DNA of 64,000 nucleotides from Pseudomonadota bacterium (GTDB taxonomy: Bacteria > Pseudomonadota > Gammaproteobacteria > Burkholderiales > Burkholderiaceae_F). The notes beneath the pieces are model-generated. The model was not told where the DNA came from and did no database searches. It saw only the letters and a list, made by a program, of their open reading frames with translations. This document shows positions 36,737-46,665 of this stretch, piece by piece (position 1 is the first letter of the stretch; each line of letters begins with the position of its first letter). The position numbers and the translations under genes are program-made. The stretch covers positions 1 to 64,000 of the forward strand of contig JAKAFN010000004.1 of NCBI GenBank assembly GCA_021825945.1, written 5' to 3'.

Positions 36737-38863
36737 CTACCGACCTTGGACGTCATCCGCCGAGTACGGAATCGACCGTCGAATCAACATCGTCTCGACC
36801 GACTCGATTTCCTCCGGGCGAGAAAAGTAAAATCCCTGGAAATTGCGACAGCCCGAACGGGCCAGAAAATCGCGCTGTTCCGGCGTCTCGACCCCTTCGG
36901 CGATCACATTGACGTCGAGCGCCCGGCCGAGACTCAGAATGCTTTTCACGAGCGCGGCATTGCTCTCGTCCACCAGGATGTCGCGCACGAAGGACTGATC
37001 GATCTTGATCCGGCTGATCGGCAACCGCTTCAGCAGCATCAGAGAAGAATATCCCGTACCGAAATCATCCAAAGAAAAGCGCACACCGCGCTCGTGCAGG
37101 GAACGCATCTTCAGAACCAAGCTTTCCACATCGTGCGCCATGGCACCCTCGGTCAACTCGATTTCCAGGCGTGCCGGGTTGGCGGACGATTCGGCCAGGG
37201 TCACCAGAACATGGTCGACGAACTCCTCCTCATGGAACTCTTTGGCGCTGACATTGACCGAAATCGTAAGAAACTCGGTTACCGGGTTGGCAGCCCACGC
37301 AGCCAATTGGGCGCACGCGGATCGCAACGCCAATCTCCCAATCCTGGAAATCAGGCCGATTTCCTCCGCCAACGGAATGAATTCCGATGGGGGAATCAAG
37401 CCACGATCGGGATGTCGCCAGCGCAGCAGCGCTTCGGCTCCGATCGGCTTATCGTTCGTATCGAACTGCAATTGATAGTGAAGAACGAATTGTTCTCGGT
37501 CGATCGCTTCGCGCAATTCGGTTTCCAGTCGCACGCGCTGGGTAATCTTCGCCTCCATTTCCGGACTGAAGAATCGAACGGCATTTCGACCTGCGGATTT
37601 CGCGCGATACATCGCAAGATCGGCTTGTTTCAGCGCATCGTCCATCGTGATCCGACCACCCTGAAAAAGACTCACCCCGATGCTCGCGGTGGTACAAAAC
37701 GGCGCTCCCTCGAGTTCGACCGGATCGGTGATCGCCCTTCGGATTTTCTCGCAAACGGCCGCAGCCTGCGTCCGTGCGTTGTTTCTCTCCGCCGCAGACG
37801 TCGTCATCCCGACCACGAACTCGTCGCCGCCGAGTCGGGCGACGACGTCGCAAGCCCGAACGCTGGCACGCAACCTCGACGCGATCGTTTTCAGGAGGCG
37901 GTCCCCCACATCGTGGCCGCGCGTATCGTTGAGCATCTTGAATTGATCGAGGTCGATGAGGATCACCGCCAGGTATTCCTCCGCCCGCGCACTCATCGAG
38001 ATCATGTTCGTCAATCGGTCGAAAAGCAGCGCCCGGTTCGCAAGCCCGGTCAGCTGATCATGAAACGCGAGCTCCCGAATTCTGGCCTCATTTTTCTTGC
38101 GCTCACTGACGTCCTGGAATGATCCGATGTAATGCGTGGTATTTCCGTCCTGGTCCTTGACTGCGGAAACGGTCAGCCACTTCGGATAGATCTCGCCGTT
38201 TTTCCTGCGATCCCAAACCTCACCTCGCCACTGACCCATGCCGAGAATCGATTGCCACATCGATGCGTAGAACGCGTCGTCGTGCCTTCCCGACTGCAGC
38301 ATCTTCGGAGTCTTTCCGATGACTTCCGCCGCGGCATAACCCGTGATCTGCGTGAATTGCCGATTGACCTGCAAGATCTTCTGATCGGCGTCGGTGACGA
38401 CCGTTGCCTCCCCGGATTCGAACACCACGGCGGCGATTCGCTGCGCCTCTTTCTCCCGATTCCGCTCCGTCAAATCGGTCAGGAACACGAAGATGTTTGC
38501 GCCATGACGAGGATCCGCGAACGCGGCGACATGGACGGGCCACAAACTCCCGTCCTTTCTCCTGTGCACCGTATCGAAGACCCCATGCCCGATTCTTCGT
38601 ATCGTTTCGAGGTGGCATCGCAGCGCCCCCAGATCGTCGCACGCATCGAGATCCATGATGGTCATTCGCAATAGTTCGGAGCGGGGAAAGCCCGATTGAC
38701 GCGCGTAGGTATCGTTGATGTCCAGCAGGCGTCCTTGGCAGTCAATCACCCAATATCCGTAATCGGAACCGTCGATGGCTTCCCGACGTCGACGAGTCGT
38801 TTTGGCGAGGTCACCACATTCATGATGCTCGTCGCACCGCGCGCAGATTGCGTCATCCGGCAT
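36737..38863 (-). CDS. PAS-PAS-GGDEF-EAL cyclic di-GMP signalling protein
   Basis: A 708-residue cytoplasmic protein. Two PAS domains (about 25-135 and 140-265), a GGDEF domain with intact LGGDEFV, and an EAL domain with intact EALLRW plus DDFGTGYSS, so both cyclase and phosphodiesterase activity are possible. The N-terminus has a small cysteine/histidine patch (CARCDEHHEC, about residues 7-16) that could bind a metal. Its ATG overlaps an Aer-type PAS fragment upstream. It directly follows the nif island and could couple redox or oxygen state to surface behaviour, which is an inference. Confidence 0.9.
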   Translation of the reverse strand: MPDDAICARCDEHHECGDLAKTTRRRREAIDGSDYGYWVIDCQGRLLDINDTYARQSGFPRSELLRMTIMDLDACDDLGALRCHLETIRRIGHGVFDTVHRRKDGSLWPVHVAAFADPRHGANIFVFLTDLTERNREKEAQRIAAVVFESGEATVVTDADQKILQVNRQFTQITGYAAAEVIGKTPKMLQSGRHDDAFYASMWQSILGMGQWRGEVWDRRKNGEIYPKWLTVSAVKDQDGNTTHYIGSFQDVSERKKNEARIRELAFHDQLTGLANRALLFDRLTNMISMSARAEEYLAVILIDLDQFKMLNDTRGHDVGDRLLKTIASRLRASVRACDVVARLGGDEFVVGMTTSAAERNNARTQAAAVCEKIRRAITDPVELEGAPFCTTASIGVSLFQGGRITMDDALKQADLAMYRAKSAGRNAVRFFSPEMEAKITQRVRLETELREAIDREQFVLHYQLQFDTNDKPIGAEALLRWRHPDRGLIPPSEFIPLAEEIGLISRIGRLALRSACAQLAAWAANPVTEFLTISVNVSAKEFHEEEFVDHVLVTLAESSANPARLEIELTEGAMAHDVESLVLKMRSLHERGVRFSLDDFGTGYSSLMLLKRLPISRIKIDQSFVRDILVDESNAALVKSILSLGRALDVNVIAEGVETPEQRDFLARSGCRNFQGFYFSRPEEIESVETMLIRRSIPYSADDVQGR

Positions 38864-38999
38864 GACAGACCAATCCCCGGACTTCGACGAATGCGGAATT
38901 GGCGTAGATCAACCGGCCTTCGGGGGCGGTGATGGAAATGAGGGTGGCACCCGCCGAAAACGGATATTCGCGCTGGGTAACCGGCAACTTCTTACGCAT
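38853..38999 (-). pseudogene. Fragment of an Aer-type aerotaxis receptor (PAS N-terminus)
   Basis: A 48-codon frame reading [14 protein letters not shown], then GATLISITAPEGRLIYANSA and FVEV. This matches the start of Aer-like energy-taxis receptors (LPVTQREY... TTDLKGRITYANxAFIEVSG). It stops at codon 49, before the rest of the PAS domain, HAMP and signalling domain; the stop lies just inside the GGDEF-EAL gene. It is a truncated remnant, or a fused leader of the downstream PAS protein. Confidence 0.65.
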
Positions 39000-39243
39000 G
39001 GCCGCGATCCCCGAGAAATGGCAGTCGATTCCGGATCCGCACCACGGAGGTGCACTCGTCCTGCCGGAGGACGACTCCGATGGATCGCGACAGGATCTGG
39101 ACGTTGTCCGACAACGCTGCGATATTCTGTATTCTTTCGCTCACGATCGCCCCCGAAAGCAATATGGCGATTGCTAGAAAAGCAAGTTTTACGCCAAGGT
39201 CTCCGGGAAGATTCCGGCGAACGATCCTGGTGCACTCGAGCAT
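38992..39243 (-). CDS. Small hypothetical membrane protein
   Basis: An 83-residue frame with one hydrophobic segment (about residues 18-35) followed by an amphipathic stretch. Its stop overlaps the start of the Aer-type fragment. The region is more AT-rich than its surroundings. It could be the remains of the sensor part of a chemoreceptor or a chance frame; I recognise no family. Confidence 0.3.
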   Translation of the reverse strand: MLECTRIVRRNLPGDLGVKLAFLAIAILLSGAIVSERIQNIAALSDNVQILSRSIGVVLRQDECTSVVRIRNRLPFLGDRGHA

Positions 39244-39276
39244 TGCGCGCCGGCCAAACCGCAACGGGAGGAATGC

Positions 39277-41664
39277 ATGCAGCGCGAACGTGATGAACTC
39301 GTACTTCCCCTGCGCAGCCTGCGCATGACCGATGTCGATCGGGTCGGCGGCAAGAACGCGTCGCTAGGAGAGATGCTCAGCCAACTCGAGATCCAGGGCG
39401 TACGCGTTCCCGACGGGTTCGCGACCACCGCGCAGGCATTTCGCGAATTCCTCCACACCAACGGGCTGACCGAGCAGATCGCCCGGCGCCTCGAACGCGT
39501 TTCCCCCGACGATATTTCGGCCTTGACCGCAGCCGGCGCCGAGGTCCGGCAATGGATCACCGCCGGGCGCTTCCCCCCCGACTTTGAACAGGCGATCCGC
39601 AGCTTCTACGCAGAGCTGGAGGCCGAGTCCGGGGCCGACTGTTCCGTTGCCGTGCGATCCAGCGCCACCGCCGAAGACCTTCCGCAAGCGTCGTTCGCCG
39701 GACAACAGGAAACATTCCTCCATGTGGGCGGCATCGACGCCGTGCTGGCGCGCATCCGCGACGTGTTCGCCTCGCTCTATAACGACCGGGCGATCTCCTA
39801 CCGGATCCACCAGGGCTTCGCGCATGAGAAGGTCGCCCTGTCGGCGGCGGTGCAGCGCATGGTGCGCAGCGACCTGGCCGCGTCCGGGGTGATGTTCACG
39901 CTCGACACCGAATCGGGGTTTCGCGACGTCGTGTTCGTGACGGCGAGCTACGGCCTGGGCGAGATGGTGGTGCAGGGCGCGGTGAATCCCGATGAGTTCT
40001 ACGTCCACAAGCCCATGCTGGCGAAGGGCAAGTTCCCGATCGTGCGCCGCAGCCTCGGCTCGAAGCTGGTCCGGATGGTTTATGCCGAATCCGCCGGCGC
40101 CGACGGCGACCGCGTGCGCATCGAGGATGTCCCCGAGGGCGACCGCCATCGATTCTCCCTCACCGACGACGACGTGCTCGAACTGGCACGCTATGCCGTG
40201 ACGATCGAAAACCATTATGGCCGCCCAATGGATATCGAATGGGGCAAGGACGGAATCGATGGCCGCATCTACATCCTGCAGGCCCGGCCGGAAACGGTCA
40301 AATCGCAAGCGCGCGAGGAGACCCAACTGCGCTACCGCATCCGCAACGCCGGCGACGCGACGCTGCTCGCGAGCGGCCGGGCGATCGGGCAGAAGGTCGG
40401 CGTGGGAACCGTCCGCGTCGTCGCCGACGCATCAGACATGAATCAGGTGCAACCTGGCGATGTCCTGGTTACCAGCATGACGGACCCGGATTGGGAGCCC
40501 GTCATGAAGCGCGCCGCGGCGATCGTCACCGACCGCGGCGGCCGTACCTGCCACGCGGCGATCATCGCACGAGAATTGGGCATCCCCGCCGTCGTGGGCT
40601 GCGGCAACGCGACCGAGACCCTGACGGGCGCAGGCGATGTCACGGTGAGTTGCGCCGATGGCGACACGGGCCACGTCTATCGTGGCCGCCTCGACGTCGA
40701 AGCGGAAACGGTGCGCCGCGGATCGCTTCCCGAAATCGGCGTGAAGATCATGCTCAACGTGGGCAACCCGCAACTCGCCTTCGATTTTCAGTCGCTACCG
40801 AACCACGGCGTGGGGCTGGCCCGCCTCGAGTTCATCATCAACAACCACATCGGCGTCCATCCCAAGGCGGTTCTCGCGTACCCGGACCTGGATGACACAC
40901 TCAAGAATGCCGTGGAGCGCCTGTCGTACGGCCATGCCGATCCGCGCGATTTCTTCGTTCGCCGCATGGCCGAAGGCATCGCGACGATCGCCTGCGCGTT
41001 CTGGCCCAAGCCGGTGATCGTGCGCATGTCGGACTTCAAGAGCAATGAGTACAGCAATCTCATCGGCGGTTCCCGCTACGAGCCATCGGAAGAAAACCCG
41101 ATGCTGGGGTTCCGCGGCGCCTCGCGCTACATCGCCCCCAGCTTCGCCGATTGCTTCGCCCTCGAGTGCGAGGCACTCAAACGGGTACGCGAGACGATGG
41201 GGCTCACCAACGTCGAGGTCATGATCCCGTTCGTGCGCACCCTGCACGAAGCCCGACGGGTCACCGAATCGCTCGCGGAACACGGCCTGCGGCGGGGTGA
41301 AAACGGCCTACGCTGCATCATGATGTGCGAAATCCCGTCGAATGCCTTGCTGGCAGAGGAGTTTCTGCAATACTTCGACGGGTTTTCGATCGGATCCAAC
41401 GATCTCACCCAACTCACTCTCGGAATCGACCGCGATTCCGGCCTCGTCGCCGACGCATTCGACGAGCGCGATCCTGCGGTCAAGGCACTGCTGGCACGCG
41501 CGATCTCGGCCTGCAACACACTGGGGAAGTACGTCGGGATCTGCGGTCAAGGGCCGTCGGATCACCCCGACCTGGCGCAATGGCTGATGGAGCGGGGAAT
41601 CGGCTCGATCTCGCTCAATCCCGATTCCGTGGTCGAGACCTGGACCCGGCTCGCAGGACGGTGA
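39277..41664 (+). CDS. ppsA: Phosphoenolpyruvate synthase
   Basis: A 795-residue enzyme that makes PEP from pyruvate with ATP, needed for gluconeogenesis. The phospho-histidine is H426 in [20 protein letters not shown]; the N-terminal ATP-binding part has [20 protein letters not shown], and the C-terminal PEP-binding part ends near [18 protein letters not shown] precedes the ATG. Its regulator ppsR is about 30 kb away on the far side of the nif island. Confidence 0.96.
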   Translation: MQRERDELVLPLRSLRMTDVDRVGGKNASLGEMLSQLEIQGVRVPDGFATTAQAFREFLHTNGLTEQIARRLERVSPDDISALTAAGAEVRQWITAGRFPPDFEQAIRSFYAELEAESGADCSVAVRSSATAEDLPQASFAGQQETFLHVGGIDAVLARIRDVFASLYNDRAISYRIHQGFAHEKVALSAAVQRMVRSDLAASGVMFTLDTESGFRDVVFVTASYGLGEMVVQGAVNPDEFYVHKPMLAKGKFPIVRRSLGSKLVRMVYAESAGADGDRVRIEDVPEGDRHRFSLTDDDVLELARYAVTIENHYGRPMDIEWGKDGIDGRIYILQARPETVKSQAREETQLRYRIRNAGDATLLASGRAIGQKVGVGTVRVVADASDMNQVQPGDVLVTSMTDPDWEPVMKRAAAIVTDRGGRTCHAAIIARELGIPAVVGCGNATETLTGAGDVTVSCADGDTGHVYRGRLDVEAETVRRGSLPEIGVKIMLNVGNPQLAFDFQSLPNHGVGLARLEFIINNHIGVHPKAVLAYPDLDDTLKNAVERLSYGHADPRDFFVRRMAEGIATIACAFWPKPVIVRMSDFKSNEYSNLIGGSRYEPSEENPMLGFRGASRYIAPSFADCFALECEALKRVRETMGLTNVEVMIPFVRTLHEARRVTESLAEHGLRRGENGLRCIMMCEIPSNALLAEEFLQYFDGFSIGSNDLTQLTLGIDRDSGLVADAFDERDPAVKALLARAISACNTLGKYVGICGQGPSDHPDLAQWLMERGIGSISLNPDSVVETWTRLAGR

Positions 41665-41777
41665 TCGGCAGAACGAACCGCGCCTGTACATCGTAGGAAT
41701 CTCCGCGACCACGATACAACTTGGAGGCAGACCTCCACACACCACCGCCCCCGCAATTGCTGCAGGGGCCATGATGT

Positions 41778-42572
41778 CTAGGAGTCCACGCGCGAGAAGT
41801 GCCCGCGCTCGCGCGGCGCGGGAGCGGGCGGAGAGGAAGGCGTTTGACCGATCCATCCGCCGAAGAGAAAATTCTGGAAGAACCGCACGGGAGCTGCCAA
41901 CCCGGCCTGCCTCAACAGATTGAGGATCTCGGCTTCCGGCATGAAGTCCATGTCCCGCAGGATCAGATCGAGGTCTTGGGAGAGTTTTTCCGGGGTCGTG
42001 CCGTGGGATATGTAATAGGCAAGCCAGGGGCGAATCAGCTCGAGAAATTCCGCACTTTCCTTTGCGCCGAAGATATCCGCCACGACAAACGGCGCACCGG
42101 GCTTGAGCCGTGTGGCGATCGAGCGGAAATAGCGCGCTTTGGCCGCCGGCCCGGCGATGAAATGTCCGACGAAGATGGAGGTGGCGGCGTCGAAGTGCGC
42201 ACCCTCCGGGTAGTCGGCGACGCGGCCGCAGAAGAACTCGACGCGATCCTCCGCAACGCCCGCTGCGGCGAGACGTCGGCGGCAGACCTCGAGCATGGCG
42301 GGCGCGATGTCGACCGCGACGAAGGTCCAGTCGGGGAAGCGCGGCGCCAGGGCAAGAATTTCCGCGCCCGTGCCGGCGCCCGCCGACAGTACCCGCGCCC
42401 GGGTGGGTAGCAGCTTCAGCTGCGGGACCAACATGGTGTGCAAGGAGTCGTACCCCGGGCAGGACATGCGGATTCCGACATCGTAGCGGGCGGCAACGCT
42501 CGCGTCGAAATAGCGCTCCGGATCGAATGGCGCGGCGCCAGCGGGGGAGGGGGTATCCGGGATCATCGACAT
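41778..42572 (-). CDS. Class I SAM-dependent methyltransferase
   Basis: A 264-residue Rossmann methyltransferase. Motif I is LSAGAGTGAEILALA, followed by FVAVDIAPAMLEVC (acidic residue binding the SAM ribose). Substrate unknown; resembles small-molecule methyltransferases of the ubiquinone/tocopherol type. The start (ATG 42572 or 42566) is uncertain. The last ~20 codons pass through a palindromic repeat sequence, so the C-terminus may have been extended by it. Confidence 0.75.
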   Translation of the reverse strand: MSMIPDTPSPAGAAPFDPERYFDASVAARYDVGIRMSCPGYDSLHTMLVPQLKLLPTRARVLSAGAGTGAEILALAPRFPDWTFVAVDIAPAMLEVCRRRLAAAGVAEDRVEFFCGRVADYPEGAHFDAATSIFVGHFIAGPAAKARYFRSIATRLKPGAPFVVADIFGAKESAEFLELIRPWLAYYISHGTTPEKLSQDLDLILRDMDFMPEAEILNLLRQAGLAAPVRFFQNFLFGGWIGQTPSSPPAPAPRERGHFSRVDS

Positions 42573-42601
42573 GGTCCGGCGCATACTACCGTGCTTCGGG
42601 A

Positions 42602-42645
42602 TTCCCCCGCTCCCGCGAGGCGGGATCGGGCAGGGTGAGGGCGCT
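42602..42645. repeat. Palindromic GC-rich repeat (CCCGCTCCCGC type)
   Basis: Contains CCCGCTCCCGCGAGGCGGGA and resembles copies at 48855-48903, 49387-49425, 51700-51781 and 58151-58226. Located between the divergent starts of the methyltransferase and yceH. Confidence 0.5.
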
Positions 42646-42670
42646 TGCAGTACGCTGCAGATTGATTCCT

Positions 42671-43363
42671 CCAATGCCCGATCAAGCCTCCATGAAAAAA
42701 ATCCCGCTGCTATCCCTGCTCGAAACGCGCATTCTCGGTGTCCTGGTGGAGAAGGAGCACACGGTTCCGGATACGTATCCGCTGTCGCGCAACGCCTTGA
42801 CCGCCGGCTGCAACCAGAAGAACAACCGCGATCCTGTGATCGAGGCGTCCGAATCTGACGTGCAGTCCGCGGTCGATTCCCTGCGTGCGCATACGCTGGT
42901 GATCGAGACCAGCGGTGCGCGGGTGACGCGCTATGCCCACAACATCGGGCGCGTTCTGGGCATCCCCAGCCAGTCCGTCGCGCTGTTGGCGGCGATCATG
43001 CTGCGCGGTCCGCAAACGGCTGCCGAACTGCGCGGCGCGACGGAACGCATGCACCGCTTCGCCGACGCGTCTTCGGTGGAGGCATTTCTGACGGAACTGG
43101 CCGAGCGCGGCGAGGATGCGGGCGGGCCGTTGGTCGTGAAGCTCGCGCGCGTCGCCGGTGAGCGGGAAAACCGCTGGGCGCACCTCCTCTCGGGCCCGGT
43201 CGGATCGCGGCAGCCCGACTCGGCGACCGCCGTCTCCGCCGTCGACATTCCCTTGTCCGAACTCGAGGCGTTGCGCGCAAATCAAACCCGTCTTGCGGCC
43301 GAGGTCGCGGAGCTGCGAGACAAACTCGCGCGCATGGCCACCGAGTTGGGCATCTCTTTTTAG
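42671..43363 (+). CDS. yceH: YceH family (DUF480) winged-helix protein
   Basis: A 230-residue protein with the family core LLSLLETRILGVLVEKEHT, then TPDxYPLSxNxL-type sequence (VPDTYPLSRNALTAGCNQK). Two winged-helix domains and a C-terminal coiled coil (about 195-225) are predicted. Function unknown. The start could also be the ATG at 42689. Confidence 0.88.
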   Translation, partial: PMPDQASMKKIPLLSLLETRILGVLVEKEHTVPDTYPLSRNALTAGCNQKNNRDPVIEASESDVQSAVDSLRAHTLVIETSGARVTRYAHNIGRVLGIPSQSVALLAAIMLRGPQTAAELRGATERMHRFADASSVEAFLTELAERGEDAGGPLVVKLARVAGERENRWAHLLSGPVGSRQPDSATAVSAVDIPLSELEALRANQTRLAAEVAELRDKLARMATELGISF

Positions 43364-43373
43364 GGACGCCGCC

Positions 43374-44240
43374 CTATCGCAGCAAGAGGGTCGGGATGGT
43401 CGAGGAACGCAGCAAATCGGTTGTCTTGCTGCCGAATAGAATACTGCGTAGCGGAGTGTGACCAAATGCTCCCATGATCAGCATATCGATGTGCTCGTCC
43501 TTTACCGCTTTGGCAATGACGCGTTCCGCATCGCCCGGGATCAACGATGTGGAAACGTCGAATCCGCTTCGTTCCAAGGTGGACTTTGCCCAATCGAGTT
43601 GCTCTGGCGCCTCGCGATTTTCCTTGCCTGACATCAAAAGATGAATTGGCACGTTCCGGAACAGGGGACTTCGGGCGATCATTTCGACCCCACGGCGGGT
43701 GACGGTGCCGCCATCGAACGCAATCATCACGCGTCGCGGTTCGCGGAAGCATTCGGTCACGGTCAGGATCGGTTTGTGCAGAGCTCGTACCACGCGCTCC
43801 ACGTTTCGTCCCAAGTCCCGGTTGGTCGTTTCCGCCGCCTCGCCGCGGCGACCCAAGACCAGAAGCCGCATGTCTTCTTCTTGTTCCGCGATCGTCTCTT
43901 CCAGTTCGCCGTGGCGCTGTCGCACGTCGGCGTGAACGACCCCGGCCGTGACAGCCCGCTCACGCAGCCGATTGAGGAAGATGCGACTTTGCTCCCGAGC
44001 GCTCTGGGTTCGGGCTTCGTCCTCCGCGGAGAGCTTGGTCAGGAGAATTTCTTGCGCGTCGATGCCGATCGCGCCGCTGTGGTCTTCGCCCGATCCCCGC
44101 TCGGGGTGGTGGTCGATGACATGGAGAAACTCCAGTGGCGCGTCCATGCGGAGAGCCGCCCATGCGGCATAGTCGGCAACGTACTCGGCAAAGCGCGATC
44201 GATCGACGCAAGCCAGAACTTTCTTTTCGTTCGTTTCCAT
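43374..44240 (-). CDS. Tandem universal stress protein
   Basis: A 288-residue protein with two USP domains (about 1-150 and 155-288). The second shows the ATP-binding pattern GAFGHTPLRSILFGSKT (GX2GX9GS); the first is degenerate at this site (GRRGEAAETTNRDLGRN). The gene lies 13 bases after sulP on the same strand, so the two are probably co-transcribed; a USP next to a SulP transporter suggests regulation of transport by ATP/ADP binding, which is an inference. Confidence 0.88.
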   Translation of the reverse strand: METNEKKVLACVDRSRFAEYVADYAAWAALRMDAPLEFLHVIDHHPERGSGEDHSGAIGIDAQEILLTKLSAEDEARTQSAREQSRIFLNRLRERAVTAGVVHADVRQRHGELEETIAEQEEDMRLLVLGRRGEAAETTNRDLGRNVERVVRALHKPILTVTECFREPRRVMIAFDGGTVTRRGVEMIARSPLFRNVPIHLLMSGKENREAPEQLDWAKSTLERSGFDVSTSLIPGDAERVIAKAVKDEHIDMLIMGAFGHTPLRSILFGSKTTDLLRSSTIPTLLLR

Positions 44241-44253
44241 CGAGGCCCTCCGG

Positions 44254-45732
44254 TCAATGGCTCATCATCATGTCTTCGGCACCGTCCTTGTCATGAACGG
44301 CAAACCGGTCGACCATCGTGGCGCTGGCTTCGTTGAGCCCGATGATTTCGACCTCGGTGGCTTCCCGGCGAAATTTGATGACCACCTTGTCGAGCGCGCT
44401 CACGGCGGTGATATCCCAGAAGTGAGCACGGCTTACGTCGATTCGGACCTTCTCGATGACTTCCTTGTAATCGAATGCGGCGATGAATCGATCGGCCGAC
44501 GCGAAGAACACCTGCCCGGATATCGCATAGGATCGAATGCGGCCCTCATTTTCGGTTCGCGAAGTCACCCGCAGGAGTTGTCCGACCTTGTAGGAAAAAA
44601 AGAAACCCGACAACAGCACGCCGGTGAGAACACCCAGAGCCAGATTACTGGTTGCGACGACCACCGCCACGGTCGCCACCATGACCACACTCGAACTTTT
44701 CGGATGTGCGCGCAGTTCCCGAATCGAACGCCAGTTGAACGTACCAATGGAGACCATGATCATCACGGCAACCAACGCGGCCATCGGAATGCGTGCAACC
44801 CAAGGACCGAGGAAAACCACCAACAACAGCAGAACGATGCCTGCCGTGAGGGTCGACAGGCGCCCGCGTCCGCCCGACTTCACGTTGATCACCGATTGGC
44901 CGATCATCGCGCATCCCGCCATGCCACCGATCAGGCCGGTAACGATATTCGCGACACCTTGACCGACGCACTCACGCTGCTTGTTGCTCGCCGTATCCGT
45001 GAAATCGTCGATCAACGTTGCGGTCATCATCGACTCCAGCAAACCGACGACGGAAAGCGCCAACGACACAGGAAAAATGATGCGCAGAGTTTCCCATGTC
45101 AGCGGAACGTCGGGGAGCAGGAAGATCGGCGGGCTGTCCGGTAATTTTCCTTTATCTCCAACGGTTGGGACGTGAATTCCCGCCAACATGGTGACCGTCG
45201 TCAGCAGCACGATGGCAACCAACGGTGAGGGGATCGCCTTGGTGATATAGGGAAATAGATAGATGATGGCCAGGCCGGCGCTCACCAACACGTAGACCGT
45301 CCATGGCACATGGATCAGTTCCGGCAACTGTGCGATAAAAATCAGAATGGCGAGGGCATTGGCGAAACCGGTAATCACCGAGCGGGATACGAAACGCATC
45401 AATTTGGCGAATCCGGCCCAGCCGATGAAAATCTGCAATGCGCCGGTCAACAGGGTCGCAGCAAGCAGATACGACAACCCATGCTGCTTGACCAGCGTGA
45501 CCATCACCAGCGCCATCGAACCGGTCGCCGCGGAAATCATCCCGGGGCGACCGCCGACGAAGGCGATCATCGTCGCCATACTGAACGCGGCGTACAAGCC
45601 GACTTTCGGGTCGACACCCGCAATGATGGAAAAGGCGAGTGCCTCGGGGATCAGCGCAAGGGCAACGACGAGCCCCGCGAGCATGTCGTTTCGGACATTG
45701 GACAACCAGTCCTGGCGTAAGGATTTCATCAT
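44254..45732 (-). CDS. SulP family anion transporter with STAS domain
   Basis: A 492-residue inner-membrane protein with about 12 hydrophobic segments and a C-terminal STAS domain (about 400-490). The N-terminal signature [20 protein letters not shown] is typical of SulP. SulP members carry sulfate, bicarbonate or other anions; some (BicA) are Na-dependent bicarbonate importers. In an autotroph that also carries DAB genes, bicarbonate is a reasonable guess but sulfate or molybdate cannot be excluded. Start ATG 45732. Confidence 0.87.
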   Translation of the reverse strand: MMKSLRQDWLSNVRNDMLAGLVVALALIPEALAFSIIAGVDPKVGLYAAFSMATMIAFVGGRPGMISAATGSMALVMVTLVKQHGLSYLLAATLLTGALQIFIGWAGFAKLMRFVSRSVITGFANALAILIFIAQLPELIHVPWTVYVLVSAGLAIIYLFPYITKAIPSPLVAIVLLTTVTMLAGIHVPTVGDKGKLPDSPPIFLLPDVPLTWETLRIIFPVSLALSVVGLLESMMTATLIDDFTDTASNKQRECVGQGVANIVTGLIGGMAGCAMIGQSVINVKSGGRGRLSTLTAGIVLLLLVVFLGPWVARIPMAALVAVMIMVSIGTFNWRSIRELRAHPKSSSVVMVATVAVVVATSNLALGVLTGVLLSGFFFSYKVGQLLRVTSRTENEGRIRSYAISGQVFFASADRFIAAFDYKEVIEKVRIDVSRAHFWDITAVSALDKVVIKFRREATEVEIIGLNEASATMVDRFAVHDKDGAEDMMMSH

Positions 45733-46018
45733 TCGTGATTCTGTCTTGATTCGGTGGGGCATTCCCGGCCGCCGACGAGGACGGCACGGCAGACGCACGC
45801 GCGCCTTCCGTTCTCGGCGGAAGACTAGGAACTACCGGATGATCCGGAATCGGCGGGACGCCATGAATCGGGCGTACCGCGTCGCGCGAGCGCGGGAAGA
45901 AAAACAGGCTCGCCGTGCGAGATGGGCCTACAAGGGGAAACTCCGACTACGGCGCCTTGGAAGAACCGCGCAAACGGCGATTGTAATTTTTCGACGACAT
46001 CGGTGTCAATTTCGGACA

Positions 46019-46121
46019 TTCGGGTCCGACGCGATCTCGCCGTGAGACCCTCGCGCGAGGAGTGCGCCTCGCGCCTCGCGTCGGACCCGAACTTAAGTTC
46101 TGAAAACGGGAATTTTCAGAA
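46019..46121. repeat. Stacked inverted repeats upstream of sulP
   Basis: A 16-base perfect inverted repeat (TTCGGGTCCGACGCGA at 46019-46034 and its complement at 46076-46091), then the palindrome GAACTTAAGTTC (46089-46100), then the hairpin TTCTGAAAA/TTTTCAGAA (46098-46121). They fill part of the gap between sulP (start 45732) and the first transposase fragment. The rest, 45733-46018, holds nothing I recognise. Confidence 0.7.
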
Positions 46122-46179
46122 CTGCCACCAGACCGGCAACGTCAGCACCATGACGAAAACCAGCGCGGTCATCACTCGC

Positions 46180-46279
46180 TCAGCCGCGCAACGACGCAAG
46201 TTGACGATTGTCCGTCACGCCCTGCGTGGAGCGCAGATATTTCAGTTCCTCCTCGAGCATCTGGTTTACGCATTTCCGC
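46180..46279 (-). pseudogene. Deleted copy of the HTH transposase-like gene
   Basis: The minus strand reads NQMLEEELKYLRSTQGVTD and then directly RQLASLRG-stop. The intact gene at 48919-49233 has the same sequence with 13 additional residues (KLELANMRIAFLE) between VTD and RQL, and a full N-terminus. So this is a 3' remnant with an internal deletion. Confidence 0.75.
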
Positions 46280-46400
46280 GCAATTTATGGGAAAATCCCC
46301 CGGTTGCGCATTCTCGGTCGATCCTCACGCAGAGGAGGTGATCGGTCTCGGGGTATCCCCGGAAAACCCGTACGTAACTCATCGCGTATAACTCAAGTAC

Positions 46401-46625
46401 GTGGGAAAAAGAGACGATCAAGCAGTGTCTCCGATCGCCATCATCGGCGTGGGAGACTGCGCGACCAGACTGTCGAATTCGCTGTTGGCGGACGGCATCA
46501 ACGTGCAGCCCATCATCCACCCCGCGGTGGAGGAAAAGGCGACGCGACGGCGATTTTTCCTGAGTGCGAACCGCACGCCCGAGCAACTGCGCCACGCCGC
46601 GCAAGCGCTCGCGGACCGGATCTGA
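46401..46625 (+). pseudogene. C-terminal remnant of an AONS/KBL-type aminotransferase
   Basis: A 74-codon frame containing LLADGINVQPIIHPAVEEKA and FFLSANRTPEQLRHA, which match the C-terminus of alpha-oxoamine synthases (8-amino-7-oxononanoate synthase, glycine C-acetyltransferase, serine palmitoyltransferase). The whole PLP-binding part is absent. Positioned just before the GDP-mannose gene, it is probably a leftover of a polysaccharide or lipid locus. Confidence 0.65.
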
Positions 46626-46665
46626 CCCGCCTTCGAACGAAGTTGCCCCAGGACCCCAAAAGACC

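Noticed and set aside
46116..46171. 18-codon minus-strand peptide MTALVFVMVLTLPVWWQF
   Set aside because: Hydrophobic and in a plausible position, but too short, inside decayed DNA and matching no small-protein family I know; probably the tail of a lost membrane protein.
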